Made by a program: the position numbers and the translations under genes
The notes under the pieces: generated by a model
Told to the model about the DNA's origin: nothing
Databases searched by the model: none
The model's input: the letters and a program-made list of their open reading frames with translations, nothing else
In this document: piece after piece, positions 29,294 to 39,118 of the stretch
How the letters are laid out: each line of letters opens with the position of its first letter
Numbering within the stretch: position 1 is the stretch's first letter
Source: Microvirga sesbaniae
GTDB lineage: Bacteria; Pseudomonadota; Alphaproteobacteria; Rhizobiales; Beijerinckiaceae
Reading direction: 5' to 3'
Assembly (NCBI RefSeq): GCF_025460805.1
Contig: NZ_JAMXFJ010000001.1
Location: forward strand, 339,859-403,858
Length of the DNA: 64,000 nucleotides

Positions 29294-31105
29294 TTACGGG
29301 CTCAGCGCGGCCTTCGGCTCGAGCCGGTCGAGGACCGGCGGGCGGGCGGGCGCCCGAGCCGGTTCGCGGTTCGTCCGCGCCTCGTCCTCCATGGCGCTCT
29401 GCCAGGGCAGGGCTCCGGCCGGCAGGTAGCGGCCCAGCGCATCGAGGACGAGCATGGCGGCCGTCACCACGGCCACGATCACGACGGCGACCGCGGAGGC
29501 CTGGCTCGCGAGGCCTGCCTCTTCGAGGTTGTAGAGCACCACCCCGATGGTCTCCGTTCCGGCCGACCAGAGCAGGGCCGAGACGGTGAGCTCGCTGAAG
29601 GCGAGCAGGAACGCCATCAGCCCGCCGGCGACCGCCGCGGGCAGCAGGGACGGGAGCACGATGCCGAAGAGCCGTTGCGCCAGGCGGGCGCCGTCGATGG
29701 CGGCGGCCTCCTCCTGCGCGACGTCGACCTGCACCATGCCGGCCAGCACGGGCTTGAGCGCCACCGGGAGGAAGCGGGCGAGATAGGCGAACACGATGAT
29801 CCACGGGGTCGCGTAGAGCGAGAACCCCAGGAGCGGCAGCGGCTTCAGGAACAGGAGAATGCACGCGATGGCGAGCACGATGCCCGGCAGCACGTAGGCG
29901 ATCTCGAGCAGGGACACGGCCAGGAGGCGGGCCCGCCCCATCAGGCGGACCAGCCCGTAGGCGAGGGGCACCGCGAGCCCGGCGAGCAGGCCGGCTGCGC
30001 CGCCGGCATAGAGGAACGAGTTGGTGAAGGCGCGGATCGTCACGTCCTGACGGGCCAGCACCTCGACGAAGTTGTCGAGGGTGATCGTCGCAGGCGACAG
30101 CGCCATGCCGTAGGACGGCACGAGCGCGGAGGCCATAAGGGACAGTATCGGCAGGACCAGCGTGACGGCGAGGACGAGGCCGACGAAGATCTCCGGCGCG
30201 ACGCGCCTGCGGCCGAGGCCCCAGAACGGCTTCAGGGGCGCATCGTCCTCGAGCTGCACGCCGTCCCGGCGCATCAGGACCTGGCTTGCGGCGACGCCGA
30301 GGATCGCGATGGCCGCGACGAGAAGGCCGAGCGCCGACACATCGCCGATCATGTCGGTGCCGAAGCTCGACAGCCGCCGGTAGATGAGGACGGGAAGCGT
30401 CAGATAGTTCACGGGCGCGCCGAGCAGCGCGGGAATGCCGAAATTGCCGATTCCCGCCACGAAGGCGAGCAGGGCCGCGCCGGCGAGATGGGGGCGCAGC
30501 AGCGGCATCACGTGGTCGGTGAGGATCCGGAACGGCCGCGCCCCGTCGATGCGGGCCGCTTCGACGACCGCCAGCGGTATGCGCTTCAGCCCGGCGCTCA
30601 TCACCACGTAGACGAGGGGAGCATGGTGCAGGCCGAGCACCAGGATGATGCCGCCGCGTCCCATCATCGGATTGGCGCTGCCCGCCTCGGGCGCGAGGCC
30701 GAGGGTGTTCAGGATCGGCGAGGCCGGACCGGCGAGATGCAGGAAGGCGAGGGCGATCACCTGGGGCGAGATCATCACCGACAGGACGAACAGGAATGAC
30801 GCGACGCGCCGCCGGCGGACGTCTGTGACGCCGAGGACGAGCGCCATCGCGGTGCCCAGCGGAACGGCCAGGAAACCCGACAGCAGCGCCGTTTCCAGCG
30901 AGGCCTGCGCGGCCCGCACCGCCGACCGGCTCGACAGGGCCGCCAGCATGGCGTCGGGGTTGAGGACGCCCCCGGGAAGGAGCGCGGCCCACAGCAGCCG
31001 CAGGGCGGGCAGCACGTCGAAGGCGACGACGATCAAAGCGACAAGAGCGTGGAGGCCGAAACCTCCCCGCTCCAGGAACGACCTGCTTTGGGCGCGACGT
31101 CTCAC
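29294..31105 (-). CDS. Fbp-type ABC transporter permease, double-domain
   Basis: Inner-membrane permease with two fused domains. The 603-residue product has about twelve membrane helices and two EAA loops that contact the ATPase: EAARIDGARPFRILTDHV and EAAAIDGARLAQRLFGIV. This layout is typical of FbpB/AfuB/SfuB iron(III) or thiamine-type permeases. The GTG start at 31105 overlaps the binding-protein stop as GTGA. A C-terminal tail of about 40 polar residues rich in Ala, Pro and Arg follows the last helix. No ATPase gene follows. Confidence 0.9.
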   Translation of the reverse strand: MRRRAQSRSFLERGGFGLHALVALIVVAFDVLPALRLLWAALLPGGVLNPDAMLAALSSRSAVRAAQASLETALLSGFLAVPLGTAMALVLGVTDVRRRRVASFLFVLSVMISPQVIALAFLHLAGPASPILNTLGLAPEAGSANPMMGRGGIILVLGLHHAPLVYVVMSAGLKRIPLAVVEAARIDGARPFRILTDHVMPLLRPHLAGAALLAFVAGIGNFGIPALLGAPVNYLTLPVLIYRRLSSFGTDMIGDVSALGLLVAAIAILGVAASQVLMRRDGVQLEDDAPLKPFWGLGRRRVAPEIFVGLVLAVTLVLPILSLMASALVPSYGMALSPATITLDNFVEVLARQDVTIRAFTNSFLYAGGAAGLLAGLAVPLAYGLVRLMGRARLLAVSLLEIAYVLPGIVLAIACILLFLKPLPLLGFSLYATPWIIVFAYLARFLPVALKPVLAGMVQVDVAQEEAAAIDGARLAQRLFGIVLPSLLPAAVAGGLMAFLLAFSELTVSALLWSAGTETIGVVLYNLEEAGLASQASAVAVVIVAVVTAAMLVLDALGRYLPAGALPWQSAMEDEARTNREPARAPARPPVLDRLEPKAALSP

Positions 31106-32085
31106 TGTCCGAAGATGTCGGCGAAGGCCGCCTTGTTCTTGGTCTCGTCGGCGAGCGCCCTGGCGGCGTCGAAGCTCATGACCTTGATCTGCTCGCGGGC
31201 CGGATAGCCGGCCGGCAGCGCGACGGCCGGATGAGCCGCGATGTAGCCCTGCTTGAGCGCCAGTTCCTGGCCCTCCTTCGAGAGCAGGAAGTCCACGAAG
31301 GCGCGGGCGGCCTCCGGGTTCTTGGTGGTCTTGAGGATGGCGACGGGCTCGGACACGGCGGAGACGCCCTCCTTCGGGAACACGAACTCGATCGGCGCAC
31401 CCTTGGCCTTCTCGCGGATCGGCATGTAGTCGACGATGACGCCGTAGAGCTTCTGGCCGCCGGCCACCTGCTTGAGCACGTCGCCGTTGCCGCCGCCCGC
31501 GACGGCGTCGTTGTCCTTGAGCGCCTCGTAGTATTTCCAGCCGCCGTCCATGGTGCCGGTGAGGGTCGCGGCGTGGATGAGGGCCGCCCCCGAGGTGAGC
31601 GGGCTCGGCATGACGAGCTGGCCCTTGACCTCCGGCCGGGTGAGGTCCTGCCACGAGGTCGGCCTGAAGGCCGCCTTCGTGTTGTAGGCGATGCCCGTGG
31701 TGATCAGCTTGGTGGCGAACCAGAATTTCTGCGGGTCGTGCGTGCCCGCCGGATAGGCCGAGACGTCGGCCTTCTCGTGCGCCAGGAGGCGGTCCTCCTT
31801 CTTGAGGCCCTCCATGGTGACGCTGTCGGCGATGAGCAGCACGTCGGCCTGGGGCTGCCCGGCTTCGAACTCGGCGCTCAGCTTGGCGAGGATCTTCGGG
31901 GTCCCGTCGCGCACGAACGTGACGTTGACCCCCGGATTCCTGGCCTTGAACGCGTCGATGGTCTGCTGCGCGTCGGTGTTGGGCTGGCTCGTGTAGAGGA
32001 CGAGGTTGCCGGAGAGCCCCTGGGCCTGCGCGACGGCGGGCACGAGGGCGGCAAGAAGGGACAGGAGAATGCGCTTGGTGGACAC
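31102..32085 (-). CDS. periplasmic ABC-transporter binding protein (iron(III)-type)
   Basis: The 327-residue product has a signal peptide (MSTKRILLSLLAALVPAVAQA) and a periplasmic-binding fold of the FbpA/AfuA type, with NLVLYTSQPNTDAQQTIDAF at the start of the mature protein and LLSKEGQELALKQGYI near the C-terminus. The usual ligand is Fe(III), but related proteins bind other small molecules such as 2-aminoethylphosphonate or thiamine, so the ligand is not certain. It is coupled to the permease gene by a four-base overlap. Confidence 0.88.
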   Translation of the reverse strand: MSTKRILLSLLAALVPAVAQAQGLSGNLVLYTSQPNTDAQQTIDAFKARNPGVNVTFVRDGTPKILAKLSAEFEAGQPQADVLLIADSVTMEGLKKEDRLLAHEKADVSAYPAGTHDPQKFWFATKLITTGIAYNTKAAFRPTSWQDLTRPEVKGQLVMPSPLTSGAALIHAATLTGTMDGGWKYYEALKDNDAVAGGGNGDVLKQVAGGQKLYGVIVDYMPIREKAKGAPIEFVFPKEGVSAVSEPVAILKTTKNPEAARAFVDFLLSKEGQELALKQGYIAAHPAVALPAGYPAREQIKVMSFDAARALADETKNKAAFADIFGQ

Positions 32086-32165
32086 GGGACAGTCCTCTCG
32101 GTTGGCAAGGCCTGCCCCGCGCTAGCGGTATCAGATGACGCCTCTGTGACGAAAGGTTAGTGCGG

Positions 32166-32197
32166 GAAACGAAAAGGGCCAGCTTTGGGCTGGCCCT
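32166..32197 (-). terminator. rho-independent terminator of ccrM
   Basis: On the minus strand a 9-bp stem AGGGCCAGC/GCTGGCCCT with a five-base loop is followed by TTTCGTTTCCC. It lies 28 bases after the ccrM stop. Confidence 0.85.
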
Positions 32198-32224
32198 CTC
32201 GAAAAGTCCAAATCGCCGCAAAGG

Positions 32225-33427
<1,203 letters not shown>

Positions 33428-33558
33428 TCACCGGTTACGCAACTGACACTCCGGATCATGATGGGATAGGGTAAAGAGGAGGTTTCCAAACCCGAGAAAA
33501 TGCAAATATTTTGGATCGGCAAAACTTGCCTACATGCTGAAAAGATTGGGTTTTTCCG

Positions 33559-33572
33559 TTAATCAGCGTTAA
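33559..33572. promoter_or_regulatory. TTAA-N6-TTAA motif in the ccrM upstream region
   Basis: TTAATCAGCGTTAA lies about 140 bases upstream of ccrM, just past the rnhB stop. It resembles the CtrA box TTAA-N7-TTAA but has one base less in the spacer, so it is only a candidate. Confidence 0.3.
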
Positions 33573-33578
33573 GGGAGG

Positions 33579-34220
33579 TTACAGATCCAGTAACCCTTGG
33601 CGCAGGGGTGAAAAACTCATGCGGTGGAACGGGCAGGGACCCTCGCTGGCGATCACCGTGAGATGAGCCTTGGTGCTGTAGCCGGCATTGCTGGCAAACC
33701 CGTAGGCGGGGTAAGCGAGCCCGAGCCGCGCCATCATGCGGTCGCGGACCACCTTGGCCACGATGGACGCGGCCGCGATGGAGGCGATGCGCGAATCGCC
33801 CTTGACGACCGCTTCCGTGGCGCAGGGCAGGGCCGGCGGGTCGTTGCCGTCGACGAAGGCCATGTCGGGCCGGCAGGGCAGCGCCGCGAGCGCCCGGCAC
33901 ATGGCGAGCAGCGAGGCCTGGCGAATGTTGATGCTGTCGATGTCCCGATGCGACACCGAGGCGATTCCCACGTGGGAGGTGGCGAGGATTTCGGTGAACA
34001 GCGCCTCGCGCCTTGCCGCCGTCAGGGCTTTTGAATCGGCCAGGCCCTGCGGCACGCGGTCGAGGTCGAGCACCACCGCGGCCGACACAACCGGGCCGGC
34101 CAGCGGCCCGCGCCCGACCTCGTCGAGACCGGCGATGCAGGTGAAGCCCTGCGCGCGGGCGGCGTGCTCGCGGTCGAGGCCGAGATCGGGGAGGCGGGAG
34201 GCGCGAATCGGTGCGGTCAT
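33579..34220 (-). CDS. rnhB: ribonuclease HII
   Basis: Cuts RNA in RNA-DNA hybrids and at single ribonucleotides. The 213-residue product has the catalytic [13 protein letters not shown] (Asp33, Glu34) and later [16 protein letters not shown] with the third Asp, and [16 protein letters not shown]. It lies upstream of ccrM on the same strand, a common neighbour pair in Rhizobiales. It starts with ATG at 34220. Confidence 0.96.
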   Translation of the reverse strand: MTAPIRASRLPDLGLDREHAARAQGFTCIAGLDEVGRGPLAGPVVSAAVVLDLDRVPQGLADSKALTAARREALFTEILATSHVGIASVSHRDIDSINIRQASLLAMCRALAALPCRPDMAFVDGNDPPALPCATEAVVKGDSRIASIAAASIVAKVVRDRMMARLGLAYPAYGFASNAGYSTKAHLTVIASEGPCPFHRMSFSPLRQGLLDL

Positions 34221-34348
34221 GCACGGGATGAAAGCGGCAAGCGGGCCGCCTTGTCATCACCGGCGCGCAGACAGGAGAGTCGCACCACGCCGGCATTACC
34301 GCCCCCGTGACGATGGCCCGGATCCGGGAAGGCGCAGCGTTTCGACGC

Positions 34349-34383
34349 ACCGTCATGGCCGGGACGAGCCCGGCCATGACGGG
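34349..34383. repeat. half unit of family 1 palindromic repeat
   Basis: GTCATGGCCGGGACGAGCCCGGCCATGACGG forms a strong hairpin in the gap between rnhB and the radical SAM gene. Confidence 0.7.
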
Positions 34384-34406
34384 GCAGGTTCATCCGAGAC
34401 GGCGGG

Positions 34407-35588
34407 CTAAAACAGGCTCAGCTGCCCGGTCTCCGCCGGCGGCACGGCGAAAAGGTCCTTGCGGAGGCGCAGGTTCCGCTTGTTCAGGCCGAGCCGTTCG
34501 GCCGTGGTCTCGAAGCGCCGGCCGAGCATCCAGGCATAGGGGCCGATGCCGGACTGGCGGGTGCTCCAGGCGGCATCGTAATCCTTGCCGCCGCGCGCCT
34601 CCTGCAGCAGCGTGAAGACGTGCTTGAGCTTGTCCGGGTAATGCTCGGCCAGCCAGTCGCGCATCAGGTCCTTGAGGTCGTGCGGCAGGCGCAGGAGCAC
34701 GTAGCCGGCCTCCTGGGCGCCGGCCTCGGCGCAGGCCTTCAGGATCGCCTCGATCTCGTGATCGTTGATCGCCGGGATGATGGGCGCCACCAGGACCGAG
34801 ACCGGGATGCCGGCCTCGCTGAGCCTGCGGATGGTGTCGAGGCGCTTGGCTGGCGTGGCCGCACGGGGCTCCATGCGGCGGGCGAGCCTCGGGTCGAGGG
34901 TCGTGACCGAGATCGCCACCTTGACGAGCTGCCGCTCGGCCATCCGGCTCAGGATGTCGATATCCCGGGTGACGAGGCCCGACTTCGTCACGATGCCGAC
35001 GGGATGGTTCATCCGGTCCAGCACCTCGAGGATGGAGCGCGTGATGCGGAAGCGCCGCTCCACGGGCTGGTACGGGTCCGTGTTGGACCCGAGGGCGATC
35101 GTGGCCGGCTCGTATTTCGCGGCCCGCAGCTCCTTCTCCAGGAGCTCCGCCGCGTTGGGCTTGGCGAAGATCTTGGTCTCGAAGTCGAGGCCCGAGGACA
35201 GGCCCTGGAAGGCATGGGTCGGCCGCGCGAAGCAATAGGCGCAGCCGTGCTCGCACCCGCGATAGGGGTTGATCGACTTCTCGAACAGGATGTCGGGCGA
35301 ATCGTTCCGGGTGACGATCGTGCGCGGCTTCTCGACGATCACCTCGGTCGGCAGGACGGGAAGCTCCTCGTCCATGTCCCAGCCGTCGTCGAAGGCCTCG
35401 CGCTGCGCCGGCTCGTAGCGGCCGGACGGGTTCGCGGACGCGCCTCGGCCCCGGCGCCGCTCCACCTCGACCCGGTAGGCCGGATCGTCCATGCGCCGCC
35501 TTGCCGCCTCGGCGGCTTCGAGGGGCGTGCGCCTCGCGGTCCGGATGCGGAGGGGATCGCGGGCGGGATCTTTGGCGCGAACGCTCAT
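34407..35588 (-). CDS. radical SAM protein, PA0069 family
   Basis: The 393-residue product has a radical SAM cluster motif CEHGCAYCF (CxxxCxxC, near residue 113) after INPYRG, and the AdoMet-binding GSNTDPYQPVERRF segment. It belongs to the PA0069/SplB-like group. An N-terminal basic region (about residues 1-65) precedes the core, and the C-terminus includes a helical segment ending in LSLF. No specific substrate is established for this group; relation to spore photoproduct lyase is only by sequence. Confidence 0.9.
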   Translation of the reverse strand: MSVRAKDPARDPLRIRTARRTPLEAAEAARRRMDDPAYRVEVERRRGRGASANPSGRYEPAQREAFDDGWDMDEELPVLPTEVIVEKPRTIVTRNDSPDILFEKSINPYRGCEHGCAYCFARPTHAFQGLSSGLDFETKIFAKPNAAELLEKELRAAKYEPATIALGSNTDPYQPVERRFRITRSILEVLDRMNHPVGIVTKSGLVTRDIDILSRMAERQLVKVAISVTTLDPRLARRMEPRAATPAKRLDTIRRLSEAGIPVSVLVAPIIPAINDHEIEAILKACAEAGAQEAGYVLLRLPHDLKDLMRDWLAEHYPDKLKHVFTLLQEARGGKDYDAAWSTRQSGIGPYAWMLGRRFETTAERLGLNKRNLRLRKDLFAVPPAETGQLSLF

Positions 35589-35687
35589 GGCGGCCTCGAA
35601 CGAATCGGTCGGTGCGAATCTGTCGGTGGAGGCCCAAGCTTAAGAACAAAAAGTGAACAAACGCAAGTGCGCATCGGCAGAAATGTC

Positions 35688-35788
35688 CTAGAGCATCGGA
35701 CCCACTTTTGGGTCCGATGCTCAACCCCTTGAAGCGCGCACCGTTCGAGGCGAAAAACCGCGTCCACTTTTTCGCACGGTGCGCTAGC
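35688..35788. repeat. family 2 CTAG-bounded dispersed repeat
   Basis: The unit runs from CTAGAGCATCGGACCC to GCACGGTGCGCTAG. The left part is itself a hairpin (AGCATCGGACCCA/TGGGTCCGATGCT). The next gene starts 34 bases after it. Confidence 0.85.
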
Positions 35789-35821
35789 GACGGTGGAGGC
35801 CGGCGGGGCTATAGTCCTCGG

Positions 35822-36313
35822 ATGATTACCGTTCTCGTCCGCGTGACCCATGGGCCCGAGGCTCTGGCCGCCACCTTGAGCGCCCTCGTTCCGGCCGTGG
35901 CCGCCGGGCTCGTCGGCGATGCCGTCATCCTGGCGGAGCGGCCGGACGACACCCTGGCGACGGTCGCCGACGCGGTCGGCGCCACCCTGGTGGTGGCGCC
36001 GAAAGGATCGTGGCGCGAGGGAGCGGCGGCGGCGCGGCGCGACTGGCTGCTCTGCCTCGACGACGGCGACATCCCGCAGGAGGGCTGGATCCGGGTGCTC
36101 GACCGGTTCGTGGTCCTGTCCCGGCCCGACCAGGGTCTGGCCCGGATGCGGCGTCAGCGCACGGGCCTGGCGAACGCGCTCCGAGGCCTGTTCGGGCGCT
36201 CGTCCGTGCGGGCGGGTGATCTGGTGCATCGCCGGGTGCTGGCGAACGAGGTTAGGGCGCGCATGCCCGTGCGTCTCGCCGCGACCGTCGAGCGCGATCC
36301 GGTGTTCGGCTGA
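35822..36313 (+). CDS. small glycosyltransferase-like protein
   Basis: The 163-residue product from the ATG at 35822 has a short glycosyltransferase family 2-like fold: ITVLVRVTHGPEALAATLSAL at the start, then DWLLCLDDGDIPQEGWI, which resembles the DxD region with a following Gly-Trp. It is shorter than true glycosyltransferases and its activity is uncertain. The frame extends upstream into the family 2 repeat, but the ATG here is the first that fits. It converges with moaB, 7 bases apart. Confidence 0.65.
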   Translation: MITVLVRVTHGPEALAATLSALVPAVAAGLVGDAVILAERPDDTLATVADAVGATLVVAPKGSWREGAAAARRDWLLCLDDGDIPQEGWIRVLDRFVVLSRPDQGLARMRRQRTGLANALRGLFGRSSVRAGDLVHRRVLANEVRARMPVRLAATVERDPVFG

Positions 36314-36320
36314 GCCCCGT

Positions 36321-36875
36321 TCAGGCTTTCGGCGTTCCGCGCTTCAGATGCTCGTCGAGCCGCGGCATGATCTCGACGAAGTTGCAGGGGCGGTAGCGGT
36401 AGTCGAGCTGATGGGCCAGGATCCCGTCCCAGGCGTCCCTGCAGGCGCCGGGGGAGCCCGGCAGCACGAACACGAAGGTCGTGCCGGCAACGCCGGCCGT
36501 CGCCCGCGACTGGATCGTCGAGGTGCCGATCTTGTCGTAGGAGATGCGGTGGAAGACCGCCGAGAAACCGTCCATCCGCTTGTCGAGCAGGGGCTCGATC
36601 GCCTCCGGGGTCACGTCGCGGCCGGTGAAGCCCGTGCCGCCCGTGGTGATCACCACGTCGACCGCGGGATCGGCGACCCAGCCCCGAACCCTGCCGCGGA
36701 TCGCCTCCACGTCGTCCGGCACGATGGCCCGGTCGGCGAGCCTGTGCCCGGCCTTCGTGAGCCGCTCGGCGAGCGTCGAGCCGGACCTGTCGTCCTCCGG
36801 CGAGCGCGTGTCGGAGACCGTCAGCACGGCGATGCCGAGAGGGATGAAGGGAAGGTTTTCGTCGATGCCGGGCAT
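36321..36875 (-). CDS. moaB: molybdenum cofactor biosynthesis protein MoaB
   Basis: MoaB/MogA-type molybdopterin-binding protein. The 184-residue product has the MoCF fold signatures LTVSDTRSPEDDRSG near residue 18, VITTGGTGFTGRDVTPEA near 76 and FVLPGSPGACRDAW near 134. It adenylylates molybdopterin before metal insertion. It is convergent with the glycosyltransferase-like gene; other moa genes are not near. Confidence 0.94.
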   Translation of the reverse strand: MPGIDENLPFIPLGIAVLTVSDTRSPEDDRSGSTLAERLTKAGHRLADRAIVPDDVEAIRGRVRGWVADPAVDVVITTGGTGFTGRDVTPEAIEPLLDKRMDGFSAVFHRISYDKIGTSTIQSRATAGVAGTTFVFVLPGSPGACRDAWDGILAHQLDYRYRPCNFVEIMPRLDEHLKRGTPKA

Positions 36876-37001
36876 GGGAGTCTCTGAAAGACGCGGGGTC
36901 TCATGTAGCGCAGAATGGCTCGAGCTTCCACACGCGCGCCTCCCGGGCGCTCCTCGGCAACGGCGCCCGCCATGTCATCACCCGCTCTCACCATCCTCCC
37001 A

Positions 37002-37095
37002 CTTCATCACCGGGCTCGTCCCGGTGATCCCGCTTCTGAGAGGCGCCGTGCCTCACCGGATCGAGATGGCCGGAACAAGCCCGGCCGTGACGAAG
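37002..37095. repeat. family 1 palindromic pair (reverse orientation)
   Basis: The unit reads TCATCACCGG..CCGGTGATCC then GATGGCCGG..CCGGCCGTGA, the reverse complement order of the copy at 11161. It lies between moaB and the zinc peptidase gene. Confidence 0.8.
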
Positions 37096-37149
37096 AGGGG
37101 CCTGGATGATCCCAGGTGCTGTGCAGAAGGTCTGAAGCGACGGCAAGCC

Positions 37150-38022
37150 TTACAGCTGGCTCGCCCGGAACGTGTCGCAGGCCTGGATCGAGCCGGACTT
37201 CAGGCCCGTGGTGAGCCAGCGCATGCGCTGCTCGGAGGAGCCGTGGGTGAAGCTGTCGGGCACCACGCGGCCCTGGCCCTGCCGCTGAAGCCGGTCGTCG
37301 CCGATGGCTTCGGCGGCGCGGATCGCCTCCTCGATGTCGCCCGGCTCGAGGGATTGCCAGCGCTGGTTGGAATGGTGCGCCCAGACGCCCGCCAGGCAAT
37401 CCGCCATCAGCTCGACGCGCACGGAGAGCTGGTTGGCTTCCGCCCGCCCGACCTGCTGCTGCCGCTCCTGGACGCGGGGCAGGATTCCGAGCTGGTTCTC
37501 GACGTGGTGGCCGACCTCGTGGGCGAGCACGTAGGCATAGGCGAAATCGCCGCCGGCGCGGAAGCGGCGCTGCATCTCCTGGAAGAACGACAGGTCGATG
37601 TAGACGGTCTGGTCGAGCGGGCAGTAGAACGGCCCCATGGCCGATTGCGCGCCGCCGCAGCCGGACCGGGTCGCGTCCGAGAACAGCACGAGCTTCGGCG
37701 CCTGGTACTGCCGGTTGGCCTGCTGGGGCAGGACCTCCTTCCACACGTCCTCCGTGTTGCCGAGAATCGCGGCCGCGAAGCGTCCGGCCTCGTCCTGCGG
37801 GGCGCCCTGGCGGCCCTGCTGCTGCTGCTGCTGGTAGCCGGAGCCGCCGCCCGTCATCATCTCGGCGCCGCCGATCAGGATGCGCGGATCGATGCCGAGC
37901 GCCCAGCCGACGAGGCCGAGGATCAGGATGGTGCCGATGCCGAGACCGCCCGCACCTCCGGGCAGACCCATGCCGCGACGGTCTTCCACATTGGACGAGG
38001 TTCGAAAGTCTTCCCAGCGCAT
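37150..38022 (-). CDS. neutral zinc metallopeptidase, YpfJ/KPN_02809 family
   Basis: The 290-residue product has a cytoplasmic lead, one membrane helix (about residues 28-44), a Gln/Gly-rich linker with a run of glutamines near 64-69, and a zincin domain with HEVGHH (168-173) and a distal Glu in RVELMADCLAGVWAHH. Cys pairs near 122-134 and at the end probably form a disulfide. Most members are of unknown substrate. The C-terminus ends in ACDTFRASQL. Confidence 0.92.
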   Translation of the reverse strand: MRWEDFRTSSNVEDRRGMGLPGGAGGLGIGTILILGLVGWALGIDPRILIGGAEMMTGGGSGYQQQQQQGRQGAPQDEAGRFAAAILGNTEDVWKEVLPQQANRQYQAPKLVLFSDATRSGCGGAQSAMGPFYCPLDQTVYIDLSFFQEMQRRFRAGGDFAYAYVLAHEVGHHVENQLGILPRVQERQQQVGRAEANQLSVRVELMADCLAGVWAHHSNQRWQSLEPGDIEEAIRAAEAIGDDRLQRQGQGRVVPDSFTHGSSEQRMRWLTTGLKSGSIQACDTFRASQL

Positions 38023-38108
38023 GATCCACCTTCCAGCCGCGGCATGAAGCTCCGCAGGATCTTAAGGCGTAAGCATATGGCCCGGTTCCGAGCCGGCCGG
38101 AAGAGCCT

Positions 38109-38954
38109 TTACTCCCGGCCGTCGAGAGCCCGTCGCAGAGCCTGGAAATCCCGCCAGCCGAGGCGCTTCTGCAGGGGCTGGCGCAGCAGATAGGCCGGGT
38201 GCAGGGTCGGCAGCGCCCTGATCTCCCGTCCGTCCTCGGTCCTGTAGGTGAACCAGCGCCCGCGCGTGCGCAGGATCCCGTCCTTGACGCCGAGCAGGTT
38301 CTGGGCGGCCGGACCGCCGAGGCAGAGCACGAATTCAGGGGACGCCAGCTCGATCTGGCGTGCGATGAACGGCTTGCAGATGGCGATTTCCTGCGGGGTC
38401 GGGGTGCGGTTCCCCGGCGGGCGCCACGGCACGATGTTGGCGACGTAGACCTGCGTGCGGTCGAGCCCGATGGTCGCCAGCATCCGGTCGAGGAGCTGGC
38501 CGGACCGGCCCATGAAGGGTTTGCCGATCCGGTCCTCGTCGGCCCCGGGGGCCTCGCCCACCAGCATCACGCGCCCGTCCGGATTGCCGTCCGCGAAGGC
38601 GAGGTTCTTGGCCGAGAACTTCAGCGCGCAGCCGTCGAAGCCTGCCAGGATCGCCTCCAGCTCCGCGAGGGACCGGGCATGGCGCGCTTGCTCGCGGGCC
38701 AGGCCCGCCACCTCTTCGGGCGCGCCGGCGGCTGCTTTCGGAAGGGCGCGGGGAGAAGGTGCGGCAGAAGATGCAGCAGGTGCCGGAGAGGCCTTGGGTG
38801 CAGCGGCCTGGGCGGCCCCGGCCGGGGCGCGCTCCGCCTTGGGCTCGGCGAAGCGGTCGTGCGGGGTCTCGTCGAGCGCGAGGTCGACGCCCGCCTCGAC
38901 ATGGAAGTCGAGCAGCGCCTGAAGAGCATCGCGGTCGGAAGGTGCGTCCTGCAT
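38109..38954 (-). CDS. uracil-DNA glycosylase, family 4-like
   Basis: The ATG at 38954 gives 281 residues: a low-complexity Ala/Pro-rich linker (about 40-85) and then the catalytic domain with VMLVGEAPGADEDRIGKPFMGRSG and LPTLHPAYLLR, the family 4 motifs. Family 4 enzymes normally use four cysteines for a 4Fe-4S cluster, starting CxxC. Here only the second Cys of that pair remains (GFDGCALK), while the later C-X16-C pair (ICKPFIARQ.. FVLC) is kept. This three-Cys variant is known in alphaproteobacteria to my knowledge. It removes uracil from DNA. Confidence 0.88.
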   Translation of the reverse strand: MQDAPSDRDALQALLDFHVEAGVDLALDETPHDRFAEPKAERAPAGAAQAAAPKASPAPAASSAAPSPRALPKAAAGAPEEVAGLAREQARHARSLAELEAILAGFDGCALKFSAKNLAFADGNPDGRVMLVGEAPGADEDRIGKPFMGRSGQLLDRMLATIGLDRTQVYVANIVPWRPPGNRTPTPQEIAICKPFIARQIELASPEFVLCLGGPAAQNLLGVKDGILRTRGRWFTYRTEDGREIRALPTLHPAYLLRQPLQKRLGWRDFQALRRALDGRE

Positions 38955-39034
38955 GAACCGTATGTAAGCATTCCGAGCCCTGTGGACAACTCGGACCTGC
39001 AAAGGATCGGGCCGAACCTTCTGGACATCCTGCC

Positions 39035-39076
39035 CTCCACGTCGTCGCCGGGCTTGTCCCGGTGATGACGTGGAGG
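39035..39076. repeat. single hairpin of family 1
   Basis: CTCCACGTCGTCGCCGG..CCGGTGATGACGTGGAG is a single long hairpin with the outer ends paired directly. It lies in the 164-base gap between the MGMT and glycosylase genes. Confidence 0.75.
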
Positions 39077-39118
39077 GGCCAATGGACCGCATCTGCCGGC
39101 CCTGCGTCCTGCCGCTTG

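Noticed and set aside
31482..32085. A possible fusion of the binding protein and the permease in one frame
   Set aside because: The frames differ. The permease starts with GTG at 31105 overlapping the binding-protein stop; the longer reading runs out of frame through the binding-protein gene.
35688..35821. Extension of the glycosyltransferase-like gene upstream into the family 2 repeat
   Set aside because: The extra 38 codons are encoded by repeat DNA with no similarity to the family; the ATG at 35822 is preferred.
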